64,000 nucleotides of DNA from assembly GCF_033807715.1 (NCBI RefSeq), contig NC_084592.1, positions 24,313,501 through 24,377,500 on the forward strand, read 5' to 3'. The notes beneath the pieces are model-generated. The model was not told the DNA's origin. It was given only the letters and a program-made list of their open reading frames with translations, and did no database searches. Each line of letters starts with the position of its first letter. Position 1 is the first letter of the stretch. This DNA is from Cololabis saira. Its lineage: Eukaryota > Chordata > Actinopteri > Beloniformes > Belonidae. Below, in pieces: positions 20,706 to 31,661 of the stretch. The translations under genes and the position numbers were made by a program.

Positions 20706-21854
20706 GGATCTCAGAATGGCTCGGGAATTTATGACCGAGGGGAGCGTCTGGGTGTGTGTGTGTGTGTGTGCGTGTGGGGGGGGGGTTAGTACGAGAGGAA
20801 GAGAGAGAGAGATACAGAAGAAAAGTACAATAATAGACACTCTTAAATAATTTCTCACTACCAGAAACCCAAGACCTTCTGATCTTTCCCACACAGAAAT
20901 GCCCCAATGTGAAACTAAACTTCACACGTGCGCTCTGGTCATTCAACCGGGAAATCTAGAAGGGCCTTGTTTTCGGTTGTCGAGAAGCATGTCATAACGA
21001 TCCAGCAATGTGGATGCAGCCGTAGACAAATAAGAAGATAAACAAACACTTAAGTTAATAAACACAACTATGACGGGATCAGCAGTCCAGCTCACAGCGT
21101 AAACTAACTTTTAAAGTGTATTACTAAGTTTTCTCTGCCCAGACACCAAAAACAGCCTCTTACGTGAACCTTTGCAGTTGAAGAAAAAAAGGGTGGTCGG
21201 TCAGTGTTCCCTGGGGAACAGCTGGGTGTTTACGCTCAGCAGGCGATCCTGATAAAGCGGCTATCACTCCCTCCTGTGTCCTTGCTGCGGATGAGGGGAA
21301 AGGCAGCTGGATGAGGGGACAGCAGCTGGGCACAGCACTTGGCTTCCTTCAACTTCGGATCGGCGTCGCGTTCACGTCGAGTCAATGCAGGGTCCCTAGT
21401 TCGGCTTTCTGGGCTCGGAACTGCGTGGGTCGCTCGTGCAGCGCTGCAAAACGGATGCTCCTTCGTTCACGAAGGAGAAAGCTGGCCCTTGGCTACAGCA
21501 GAGACCTGTGGGTGAGAAGGAGGAAGCAGAAAAAAAGAGAGAAGAGGCCGGAGAGAGGGCGGTCTTCTCTTTTATAGCTGCATACAGGAAGTTGATACCC
21601 CTTCCTGCAGCTTGGGGTCCTTGTCCAATCAAAGTGTGGTGCCTTATCACCAAGAGGGTCACATATGCAAATCCTGGTGTCCATGGGGTTTTTCCATTCT
21701 CCAGACCACGCTGGAGGTGTCGTAAACTCACCATGAGGCAGGGATCATGAGACTTTAGCTTGGCTTCGGCCCTTTACTGGTCCAAAATAAATGTTCACCC
21801 AATCATAAATGTCATGAATTCATAACCATATGGACGGTGGTCCAACAGTGAGTT
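20071..21854 (-). mobile_element. Solo LTR (endogenous retrovirus-like) splitting the hAT transposase
   Basis: TTTGCT flanks the insert (20065-20070 and 21855-21860). Read on the minus strand, it has TGTTGGACCACCGTCC near the start, a TATAAAAG box at about 21570-21577, AATAAA near 20105, and CTGGACA at the end. This is the order expected of an LTR (U3, R, U5). About 200 bp of (TG)n lies inside it. No gag, pol or env sequence is present. The TG...CA limits (20070-21847) leave a few extra bases against the duplication, so the exact edge is uncertain. Confidence 0.6.
20507..20704. repeat. (GT)n microsatellite, compound
   Basis: GT run with GCGT, GAGT and TCTG interruptions, followed by a smaller GT run at about 20755-20775. 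All frames over it are artefacts. Confidence 0.97.
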
Positions 21855-21860
21855 TTTGCT

Positions 21861-22834
21861 TGAAGTTATCCATGATGGAATACAATTCAACACAGGTGGT
21901 TGCATCACTCCAGCTTCTCTACAACTTCCTCAAAGAGAGAGAGGATGTTATTGCAGAACAGAAGGTAAACCTCCACAATGTCTCCACCTTCCTCATTTGA
22001 GTTTTCACTGAGCTTCAACAATGCTCAAAGCTGTTTGGGACACTCACCCCCCAGGCTCATGAAGTAAGACTTTAGTGCAGTCCAGGTTTGCAGTAGCGGG
22101 GTGATGGCTGGATTAAGGGAGAGCCACCTGTGACATGTCGGAGAATTTCCTGGAACTCAACATCACAAAATGTACAAAAATCTTTGAGTGATTCTCTTCG
22201 TTTGGCAGATGTAGAGAAGACGCCATAGACTTTCAGCACAACATTTTCCACATCTACAGTGAGCTGGTCTAGAGCGTGCTTCACTGTGTTGTGCATGATG
22301 TGAGCATGGCAGTTTCCTTGCAGCAGATCTTTTTGCTTCTTCTTCAGGTTGGTGAAGACAGAGTTGTGAATTCCATAATTTACATTTGTATTGTCTGCAC
22401 TAAATGCTGTCACCTGATCTAATGATAGGCCAAATTTATCAAGGGATTGTTCTATTAAAGCTGCAATCCCAGCAGCTGACTCATCTGCATTCTCCATGAA
22501 ATCCAGCATTTTATTGGTGACTCCACATTCTGGACTGCAGAACTGGACAGCAAGGGGAAACATCTTCCTGTTACCTTTATTTGATGCAACCGTCTGTATG
22601 GAGAATGGGAGGGGTTTATCTGATGTTAAGGCCTTGAGAACATCACCCACTGCCTTAGGAGCAAGGACGTCTTTAACCAGTGCATCTGACTTTGTTCTCC
22701 CTAAAGTCATTTTTTTTACTAGTTTGGAATCAGTTAAAATCTTCTGATTGAGTTTGTGTGCACAGTCAGCACTATTGTAACTGAGGTTGTGTTTGACTGT
22801 GTGGTTCACCTGTGTCACCTCAGCTGCGGTAACC
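21861..22834 (-). pseudogene. hAT-like transposase, central part
   Basis: After acceptor CTCTAG it reads VTAAEVTQVNHTVKHNLSYN, then a long open frame to 22072 (LDQVTAFSADNTNVNYGIHN, GNCHAHIMHNTVKHALDQL). The AFSADNTNVN and NCHAHIMHN motifs are those of the RNase H-like core of BED-type hAT transposases. Beyond 22072 the frame breaks several times, but WSDATTCVELYSIMDNFKQ is readable up to the LTR. Confidence 0.75.
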
Positions 22835-23269
22835 TAGAGGGGAGGAGTATGGTGAAAAATTGTTAATTAAATTGAACAGTATGCATTGTATATTGTTTGT
22901 CAGAAAAAATCTGTTATCTGTCTATCTTATATATTGAAAGAAAATCAGGTCAATCAAACGGTGAACCACACTAATAAAAAAAAATGAATGTAGCAATTAA
23001 TGTGAAGCACTGTATTCCTCAAAAATATAAACAATTAGACATAGAGAGCTCTACAAAAAATGTAATCTAAAAATGATATATTAGATAAAAAATGTTTATT
23101 TATTCATTAATTTATTTATTAACTGTCAATCCATTAGTATGAAAAATGCAGTTTACCAGTTTTTCAGATTAAATTAAAAAAATGTTTTCTATGAACACTC
23201 ACTATTTATTTATTCATTTATTAACTGTTTATCCATTAGTATGATGAATGCCGTTTTCCAGATTAATGA
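22835..23269. other. Intron-like AT-rich stretch in the hAT element
   Basis: Between the BED exon and the core exon. Contains duplicated TTTATTTATTCATT...TTAACTGT text (about 23098-23235) and no other feature. Confidence 0.5.
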
Positions 23270-23575
23270 TGTCCCACACATAGCACAGCCGACCATGTCT
23301 GTCTCAGGAGATGATTGAGGAATGAAAAACTGGGCCACTTGGGTCGACTGTACTCTGGCGTTTCTGCGATGTTGTTCCCCTTTAGCATGTTGTCTGATGT
23401 CAGCCAGTCCACCATGCGCCACAGAAAACACCCTCCAACAGACTTTACAGTTTCCTTTATATTCATTCCCACTGACGCTGTCCAGCCAAGAGTGTTGCTC
23501 TTCCCACTCACGCCTGTACCTCTGCATTCGCTTTTGTCTTTTCTGAGGACGCGGTGGTGTATCTGGGGTAGACAT
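23270..23575 (-). pseudogene. BED zinc-finger exon of the hAT transposase
   Basis: ATG at 23575 gives MSTPDTPPRPQKRQKRMQRY, then CKVCWRVFSVAHGGLADIRQ with H and HRRN. The C-x2-C...H-x-H pattern is a BED finger. It ends near QSSPETDM, where splicing to the exon at 22834 (VTAAEV) would restore the usual family text. The predicted donor GTCGGC is weak. Confidence 0.7.
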
Positions 23576-23911
23576 TTTTAAAATGCGCGGGCTGTGGTAA
23601 CTAGGCAACCGTGACAGTGTGGGGCGGGGGCAGGCAGTGACAACTGGCACATACATATAAAGATATGGGCACAGAGCGCAGCAGGTCCTGTTGTCCCGCC
23701 ACAAAGATTTTGCTGGCCTTAATGTTTCCTGTGTTTTATTTTGTTCATTATTGTTAGATTTAGTGTTGATGTGTGTGTGACAGACGTGTGTATGGGGCGT
23801 TAATGAAAATACGGGACAAATCGCATCCCGTATTAGTTCAATACGGGACGCAACATTTTAATTCTCAAATAAAGGACAATTCCGTATTTTATGGGACGGG
23901 TGGCAACCCTA

Positions 23912-24203
23912 ACTGCAGTCCCAATGTCGTGCATCTCTCTTCCAAGATGCGCCACAGACACCTAAACAAAGTTTCTCCAAATATCTGACTTGCCTCGCTT
24001 TGTCTTTGTTTTGTAAATACCTTGTTTAAAGTTCTTTTCCACGTCATTGATTTCCATTTTGTCGCTAGACTATATCCCGATCCCGCAGTGTTTTTTTTAG
24101 CTGCCCGCTCCCGCTCGTGGCAAAGTTCAAGCCGCCCGCTCCCACAAGATTTGCGTTGGGTCCCGCATGACCCGGCGGGAGCCAATCCCAATGCAGCCCT
24201 CTA
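23912..24203. mobile_element. Right terminal part of the outer hAT element
   Basis: From the end of the inner hAT to the TSD: GCGCCACAGACACC text, then C/G-rich CCGATCCCGCAG, CCCGCTCCCGCTCGTGG and GCGGGAGCCAATCCC, ending GCAGCCCTCTA. It mirrors the start at 11177. Confidence 0.6.
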
Positions 24204-24229
24204 GTTCAGACCACCGGGCTACATAGGCT

Positions 24230-24780
24230 TTAATTATCCTAGTGCAACCAAGGGTGTTCCTCAAGGACTGATCCTGGGACTACTGTTCTTCATCTAATAA
24301 ACAAGCTATTAAAAAGAATCAAATATCCAAATTCCACTTTTCTGCTTTTACTGTTATCTTATTCATTTTCTGTGATTTATACATTGTTTTAAAAAACAAA
24401 CCAAACAAAGCTTCTGTTGACAAATGTCTAAATGAAGTTTCTCAATCTTACAATGGTCATCACTGTTCAGGGAGATTTGAAAGAGTCAGTGTCCCATCAC
24501 AAATATCTAAGGGTCCATCTTGAGGACTCTCCCCCCTTTACCTTGAGCAATAGGTAGGACAAAGTTCAAACTTGGCAAAATTTTCTTTCCTTCCTCTTCT
24601 TACATTTTCCTCCTTTGAGGCTCAAAAAAGACTTGCCCTGGCTGCTCTTATGTTTGTGATGGATTGTGGCATTGTTATCTGCATGCATTCATCATTTCCA
24701 AACCGTCATTCATTTAGATACAGTTACATGTTACAAGAAACCTGTTCATCCTAAAGTTTAGTAAACGCTTTGGAAGACTT
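24230..24780 (+). pseudogene. LINE reverse transcriptase relic
   Basis: Degraded plus-strand text GVPQGLILGL-like at about 24250, HKYLRVHLEDS at about 24500, then QKRLALAALMFVMDCGIVIC and MHSSFPNRHSFRYSY. The order PQG...YLGV-like...VLDYG-like fits the palm-thumb end of a CR1/L2-like LINE. Many frameshifts. Confidence 0.5.
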
Positions 24781-27140
24781 GCAGGTGATGAAATAAAAAG
24801 TAGACAGAGAGCAAGTCTCTACAAGTACTAACCTGGATATTGCTGCTGGGATTACGTCACTAGCTGGTAAAATTGTTAAACCAGAGCCTCAGATTACCCA
24901 TTGCTATTATGTAGAATAAAATGCATTACTACTGCACAACATCCACTTACATGCAACTTTGTATACTTACCTCTTCATAAGAATAGTTTTAACTTTCATA
25001 AGATTTATTTATGAATGAATGACTCCAATATTAGAACTGACCACTGCTTAGCTAAGCCTTTAGTAGACCCTTCATAGAGCCCTAATCGTTGAGAAAAAAA
25101 GATGTAAAGCTGTTAAAGACCATGAAAAACAGAGAAAACAGCAAATTATGTGAGTTTTCAGTGACTCAATAACTGTTAGAGGGACTTTAAAAGATCTAAT
25201 CAAAGTAATTTTACAATTGTATTTGATGACTACTAATTAGACCACATGGACTGTTTGTATTTCATAGTCCATTGTGCATTGATTCACCTGTAAGAGTAAG
25301 AGACTGTCATAATGTGGTGTTGCTATACAATAGGAACTTGTTTAGAAAAGATGGATTGTCTTGCATGAAATCCTTCAGTCTTGGAAAGCCTGTACTTTGT
25401 GTTTCAAGGACATTGTAGACATTTTTTTCCCCATGTTTTCTTCCCACGGAAAAATAAAAATAAAGCAGAATGCGGGATAAGCCAGTCACCTGAGAGAGGA
25501 TGGGAGATTATCATTCAGCAAGCGTCTGATGGATGACAGGCAATTCTCCACTACTGCAGAAGTGACGCAAAGACACACTCCGCTTTGCCTGTCTGTGCTG
25601 TGTCCTTCTCTTCCGCCCCCATTCCTCTCCACTTTTCTTTGTTGAATCATCCTTATTTGACATCCTTTTCTTCCTTGCCTGTCCTCGTTCTTCCACGTGC
25701 TCATCCTGGACATGTATCTTTCTCCACTTTGCCTTTCCTTCCTCCTCAGCTTTACCTTTCTTCTTCTTCTTCTCCTCCTTCTTCTCCCTATCCTCCCAGT
25801 GGAGATGAGTGGGTGAAGTGAAGCATTGTGCCCTGGAGATTGTTGTACCATCCACTTTTCAGACTTGCGTGTGCAAAATTATAAAGTAACATAAAAAGAC
25901 AAAAAAAATTATTTTAGCAAAGCCATGGCTTCATCTTTGTTGTGTTATTAATTTGCTGCCTGTACACCTGAGACTTAAAATAGCAGCTTATTTTCCTTTT
26001 CTTTGGCTCTCCTACATTTCTTAATGTTGTGCCCGATAATTTTGTTTTTTTCTTCTTCTAATCTTCATTTATTTGTCCTTTTTCATTCCTATCTTGCTCA
26101 TGACTTGTTCTGTTTTCTTCGCTTTTAGCGCCAGCTCTCAGAGAAACCCATCCCCATCCTTTCTCTCTACATTTCCCACTTATCCCCTCTCTTAGTCTGC
26201 TTTCATACTTCCCCCGTCTCCTCCTCCTCAGCCATTTTTAGACAGAAAATCCTTTCCTCTCCCACTGCACATCTCTGAGTGCTTGAGCAAATGTGAGTAT
26301 GTGTTTGTGTGTGTGTCAGCGCTTAAGTGATAGTAAGAGATGCTCTCACCCACAAACACACCTATACTTAAAGATGAACAAAAGAAAGGTGTGAATTTGC
26401 AGAAAAAAGTCAGTTCCCTTGCTGTGTCACGTAGACAAAGATTTTCCATGCTTTTTTTTTGCCATCATTAAAAGCTAGTTTGTAATGACTGCAGGCTTAA
26501 ACAGGCGTTTTGTTTTTGCAAACGTGAAACCTTTCTTTTTTTTAAGAAAAGAAAGTGAGAAAGAGCCTAAAGTCTATTCCCAGTTCTCAAAACCACATGC
26601 TGAATAATTTGATAATCCCTGAACTGAACTGACTGATGTGAGAGTCATCTACGAATGTGGAATTTAGTTTGATACACTCTAAAGCGAGTTATCCAGAAGA
26701 TGAGCAAGAGCATGGTTTTCCACGAAGTGTTTGGCTCTTATTTAGCTGTAAACAAATATCATTTAGCTGTCCTCCACTCTCATGTCTGTCAAACCGACAG
26801 CGTGCGTCACCTTCTCTAATTCCCTGAGGGACAGGGACTAGGGCGACCCTGGCATTTACACTCTAATGAAAACAATCATGGGAAATATGTTAATCTGCTC
26901 AGCTGCGGTTGGCTGAAACAAACTGTGCTCTTTTAAAAAGGCCAGATGCTCAAGTGAGTAATCACCTGTGGCAACTCCATCCATTGAGCTGTAACCATTA
27001 TGACTGTGTATTTGACCCGTGCATATGATGCACTTTGTATCAAAAGCTTCATGGAGTGCAGTAACTATATCATAAATTCTGATTTTGTTTAAAAACGATG
27101 ATAGCGTAAAAAAAAAGGATAAAGCTAAGCTTGTTTGTAC
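24781..27140. other. Gene-free AT-rich stretch
   Basis: No domain-bearing frame. A pyrimidine-rich block at about 25600-25800 (TTCTTCTTCTTCTCCTCC) gives Lys/Arg-rich minus-strand frames that I regard as composition artefacts. Confidence 0.5.
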
Positions 27141-27145
27141 GTTTT

Positions 27146-27497
27146 TGTCAGGGTTCAGATGAGTAGGACCCAGATGCAGGAGACAGGTGACAGTGTTCCC
27201 AAAAACGCTGCGCTAATTAAACAGAAGCACTGCGGAGCAGGATTCCAAACGAAACGAATATCCTAAAACGTGACCAAAAACCATAGAGCATGACATGATC
27301 CATGGCAGAGACAACTGTACAAATGTGCAGGGGAAAGACAAGATGAGATATACACATACTGCTTGACGAGACACGTGCAAACGATCAGGGCAGATGGGAA
27401 CAAGGGAAGTCAAGACAAAACGCAAACACAAGGACATGGGATTTCAAAATAAAACAGAAACCTAACTACAAAAACCAGAAACCCAAAACCGTGACAG
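27146..27497 (-). mobile_element. Solo LTR related to the 4362-4643 LTR
   Basis: TGTCAGGGTTCAGATGAGTA at the left and AACCGTGACAG at the right. GTTTT flanks both sides (27141-27145 and 27498-27502). Shared text with the first copy includes GCGGAGCAGGATTCC/GCAGAGCAGGATT, GATATACACA and GATCAGGGCAGATGGGAA. Transcribed strand judged minus by analogy. No internal genes. Confidence 0.72.
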
Positions 27498-27502
27498 GTT
27501 TT

Positions 27503-30500
27503 ACCACATGTTTGCACAACATCCTGCGCTTATTCAGCATCCCTGCATAACATCAGGAGTGAGCTGCTGTATTTGCTTTGTGATTTCCTGGCTTTATATG
27601 TATAATTCAAGTTTTTGCCCAGAGCACAGAACAATAAGCCTTCTGCAGTTTTCCTCTGTCTGGGATGCACACAACTGATTGAAGTGTTCTCAGTGCAAAG
27701 ATGCTCATACATCTATGAGGAAGGGTATGCAAAGAGGTCTTCAGCAGGTGCTGGTGGAGATTTAAACATGTCCTGAAGTTATCAGGGTCTCATAAAGTAC
27801 ACCGTCATAATTTGATGTAGCAATATGAGGTTAAAGATATATGATGTCTTTAGAGTAGAACAAGAGGCTCTGAGCACACCATTAATCATACAACTAAGCT
27901 CTCTAAATAAAATAGTCACAATGATAAACTAAACTGGACATTTAACCACAACTATTATGTTTTTCAAGTGCTATTAGTGTAAAGACTCTGATTGAAACAC
28001 GCACACACAAACACACACACACACACATCCCTTTAGGAGGTAGATCACACCGCAAGGTTCAGCATGAGTTAGTGCCCGAGTAAATTTTATGTTTTTTGCA
28101 ATCTCGTTTGAGGATAGAATTAAGCATGAAGTAGATGTACAGCTTGGCTCAGTATCAGCGGTGATGCGAGAGAATATCACATAGTTGTGGAGGAGATAGA
28201 GATAAGCCAGAAGGAAGATTTTTCAATTAACCAGATGGCCACCTGAGCACGTTTGGTCATCTGATAAAAATGCTTCCTGGGAGCCTTCCTTTGAAGTTTT
28301 ATATTTCATCAGGTTATGCATCTCATAGCGAGCAAGAACAGGCCTTGTGTTTTCCTTGTAGACGTTGGAAAATGTTGCATGTCAGGGGGATACCTGGAAT
28401 ACGGTGCATAACCAGTTGAGCCCAAACCAACCGTAGACACGCAGAAGAAAGATGGATAATACATTTTATGCAGGCAAACCGTATATATAAAGCAGTGGAA
28501 AGACCTGGGCTTATCGTTGCCCCAGTTATAACCCTGAAGAACACTTGATTCATTTTCAATTGGAAGAGTGAAACATTTTTTAACATCTGCTGGGAAATTG
28601 CGTCATCTTTTGAAAAAATTGCGTAACATGTCTGTTCAGACATTAGTATAACTATGATCACTTGTCGCTTGTTCTGATCGATTTGCTCACTTATAGGAAG
28701 TATATTGTACATCTTTCTGACAAGATAATGTTATAGTGTCAATTAATGTTTATGGCTTATAACTATTTGTCTTTTCATGCATTTTTATGAAACTCACCTG
28801 GATCTACTTCAAAACCCTCTCACTCCATTTTCAAGAACCAAAAACAGCCAAAAGCAGTTTCTCTCCACTCAGTTAAGATAAACATCATCGTTGTGAAAAA
28901 TTGCTTTAATTGAAGAAGACAGTTTACTATGTAAAGCTTTTCACTTTGGCAGGGGGAGCAAGTGACGTCAAAACCAGGACGTAGATGTATTTCTGTCACG
29001 ATCCTTTTATTTTTTTCAGGGGGTTGTCACTTCTTCCAGAGTTAGAAGGCAGAAGTGACAGTGTCGTGGCTGCAACGTGTCTGCCAGACAGCCACAACCT
29101 CCTGCTGCATGTGAGTGTGTGTATGTGTGTGTGAGGCAGATTATATCCAGTCAAGCTGTAGGGCCAGATGAAGATACAAAAAAAAGAGAGAAAGAAAGAG
29201 GCAACAGCAAATGGCAGAGAGGGCTGAGGGCAAGAAGGCTGGATTAGTCACTATCAAGTGGAGAGGTGTGTTACGCACATATGCACACCCATCATTTCAG
29301 CAGGCTTCACCTTCAACCACTTCCTAGATATTCATGTGCTAAATGTAGCATGTAGTATATGAACAACTGCACAATTTTCAAGATGCAAAAAATACCTGGA
29401 TGTATCTGGAAGCATTTCCAGTGGGCAGCCAACCAATCTGATCTGTTTTACACTGCTTTTTGGAAGGCACAGCAGAAGATGGTCACAGTGGTCAACGAGG
29501 CTACTGTCCTCTTCTAAAAACTACGAACATTATAAAACGCTGGGGTGGGATTCTATGGAACTTTGAGGTCTTTAAAATAAGATGGGAAATTTTGAATTTT
29601 CTTCTTGCTTTAAGAAGCTAGTGGGAAAAAAGTGAAAATATAGAAATATTGATCTTTCCTGCTAATTCTTGTTATAATGGTGACTTCTGCGTTTTGCATC
29701 GGGTGGAGGATTTTCAGAAAATGAAGACTGAGGGATAACTTGTTATACCAATAACATAATATTAAAAGCCTTATATAAAATAAATCAGTGAAAATGATGA
29801 AAACATTCAATATGTATCAAATTTGGGCTTTTTTACATTTTTGGTAAATGCCATGGAAAATCAGCAGATATTCAGAGAGAGTATGCCTTTAAGTACTTTC
29901 CCTCTCTTTTCGTGAATGATTTAGACTCAGGTCAACATTTTCCACTTCAGCAGAGAAAGGTGCATACATTTTCTCTTCTCTACTATTCAATTCAATTTGC
30001 TGCTCCATCTCATATGGCTATTATTGCGCCAGCCTCAAGTTCAACCTGAGTGGCTTTCATGGATGCCACTAGAAAGGGGATAGTGAGCTAAGGACAACCA
30101 AGCTTTTTATTGTTTGTTCGTTTGTTTTTAAGCTTCTGGTGTCCTTGCAGAAAATATCTGCTTTGTGTACAGTACATACTTTGCAATCGTAATGGCTTTG
30201 ATATGGCCAGGAATAGCCATATGATCTGTTTCCTTTTTTTGTTTGTCAAACTAACACTGTAGTACACAGTCTTACTTTCCAGCAGTTTTGCAAAACCACA
30301 TTTAAGTCAAAGGAGTTTTATTTTTTTAATACACACACAAACAAATGTGAGGTTTGGTAACTGTACTCATAATGTTTGCACGGAAATGCACACATGCACA
30401 AGTTGCCAACACAGCAGACGCTTTACTCACCACTTCCAGTTCAGACTCATGAACTTGGCACTTCACATCACTTTCTTTCTTTCTGTCTTTCTGTAAGCTG

Positions 30501-31035
30501 TTTGTCGTAGTGGTCCTTGTTCATAATGAGGTCATCCATATGCAGCAAGAAAAAATAATTTACTTGCCCTGTTGTTGGACTGGAAGTGGTTGGCAAACTT
30601 TCCCTCACAACGTGGATCAAAACCACACTCAATCCTTTCTGTAAAATAAAGTTTTTAAAATTATCCTAGTAGCTTTATGCTCTTGCAGATCTGCGATGGT
30701 TGGAGAATATGACCATACAAGGAAATTCTGCCCTTTGGGATCTCATACAGAGCCAATTTTAGAAAAAAAAACCCTGATAATTCCTCATAATATCACTGTG
30801 GATAGGCCAGAAAAGAAAAAACAAAAAAAGCATAATATAACTGCTTAAAATGAAAATTGCGGAAGATTTAAGGCTTGATAAAAAATTCTAAGGTCAGACA
30901 ATTTTGGAAACTACATGTCTTGCTAGATTTTTGATAAAAGCCAAAACAAACGTTTATTTCCATCTCATGTCAGAAGTTCTCTGGATTTCAACAACCTACG
31001 TTACTATAACTATTTGACATTGCACTCTTTTGGTG
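27503..31035. other. Gene-free stretch
   Basis: Only short frames. Small (CA)n at about 28002-28026. I see no element ends or domains. Confidence 0.5.
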
Positions 31036-31039
31036 CGGA

Positions 31040-31275
31040 AACAATAAAAACTGCTCCCAAACATGATACCACCAGCTAACCTTATATAATGTGACCTATT
31101 TATTTAGTATTTCAGTCACATCTTCTTTAGCAAGCAACAGGACTCAGATATGCCCCACAGTTTTGGAGAGGAAATATTACAGACTGCTTCCAAAAATGAC
31201 ATCTCCAGCTTACCTTATGTGACATGACCTATTTGTTTAGTATTTCAGTCACATCATCTTCAGCAAGCAACAGGG
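31040..31275 (+). repeat. Tandem duplication, period about 133 bp
   Basis: Two diverged copies: AACTGCTCCCAAACATGATACC ... CAAGCAACAGG ends near 31141, and GACTGCTTCCAAAAATGACATC ... CAAGCAACAGG ends near 31274. Both include GACCTATTTATTTAGTA-like text and TTTCAGTCACATC. Confidence 0.8.
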
Positions 31276-31630
31276 CCCCCTCGCAGACTAGTTAAATACA
31301 AGAGAAAGTACACGGCTGTGGAATTTATATAACGTGCAAAGACAGCTTCCCTTTTTTTTCTTTTCAAGTATAAAGGACAATAAACCTGGATAATTGCTAG
31401 AATTAATATAATAATGAATACATTCAGTCTTGCTGAGACTACTGGGTCTCTTTGCTGCCCAGAGAGGAAACCTCAGAGGCTTCAAACCGTGAAAGTTTAT
31501 TGTGTTGTGGCAGACACATGTTGGAAACAAGAGAGGATGTGTGGGAAGAGATGAGGAGGGAGACCTGTGTCATTTCATCAGATCCACAGAGAAGAGATTT
31601 ACACACACAAAGAATTACAATCACACACAG

Positions 31631-31661
<31 letters not shown>

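Larger units (their letters stand above)
18778..23911 (-). mobile_element. Second hAT element, TAGGGTTGCCACC ends
   Basis: TAGGGTTGCCACC at the left and inverted GGTGGCAACCCTA at the right. Inside, on the minus strand, are a BED zinc finger exon and hAT-like transposase blocks. No clear 8-bp duplication is seen at the two ends (CATGGGGA against ACTGCAGT), so one end may be rearranged or the insertion old. A solo LTR (about 20071-21854) interrupts it. Confidence 0.75.
11177..24203. mobile_element. 13-kb nested composite bounded by hAT-type ends
   Basis: Left end TAGAGCCCTGCGCGGG; the right end in reverse complement is TAGAGGGCTGCATTGGG. A perfect 8-bp duplication GTTCAGAC flanks them (11169-11176 and 24204-24211), the hallmark of hAT insertion. 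The C/G-rich sub-terminal text (CCCGCTCCCGC at both ends) also matches inverted. The original element was small or lost its own transposase; almost all the interior is later insertions described below. The inference is that 13 kb grew inside one insertion site. Confidence 0.75.

Noticed and set aside
20434..20946. Frames of up to 153 codons over the GT tract
   Set aside because: Microsatellite translation inside a solo LTR.
25486..25855. Lys/Arg-rich minus-strand frames of 114-121 codons
   Set aside because: They come from a TTCTTCTTC pyrimidine tract; overlapping frames have the same composition bias and no domain.
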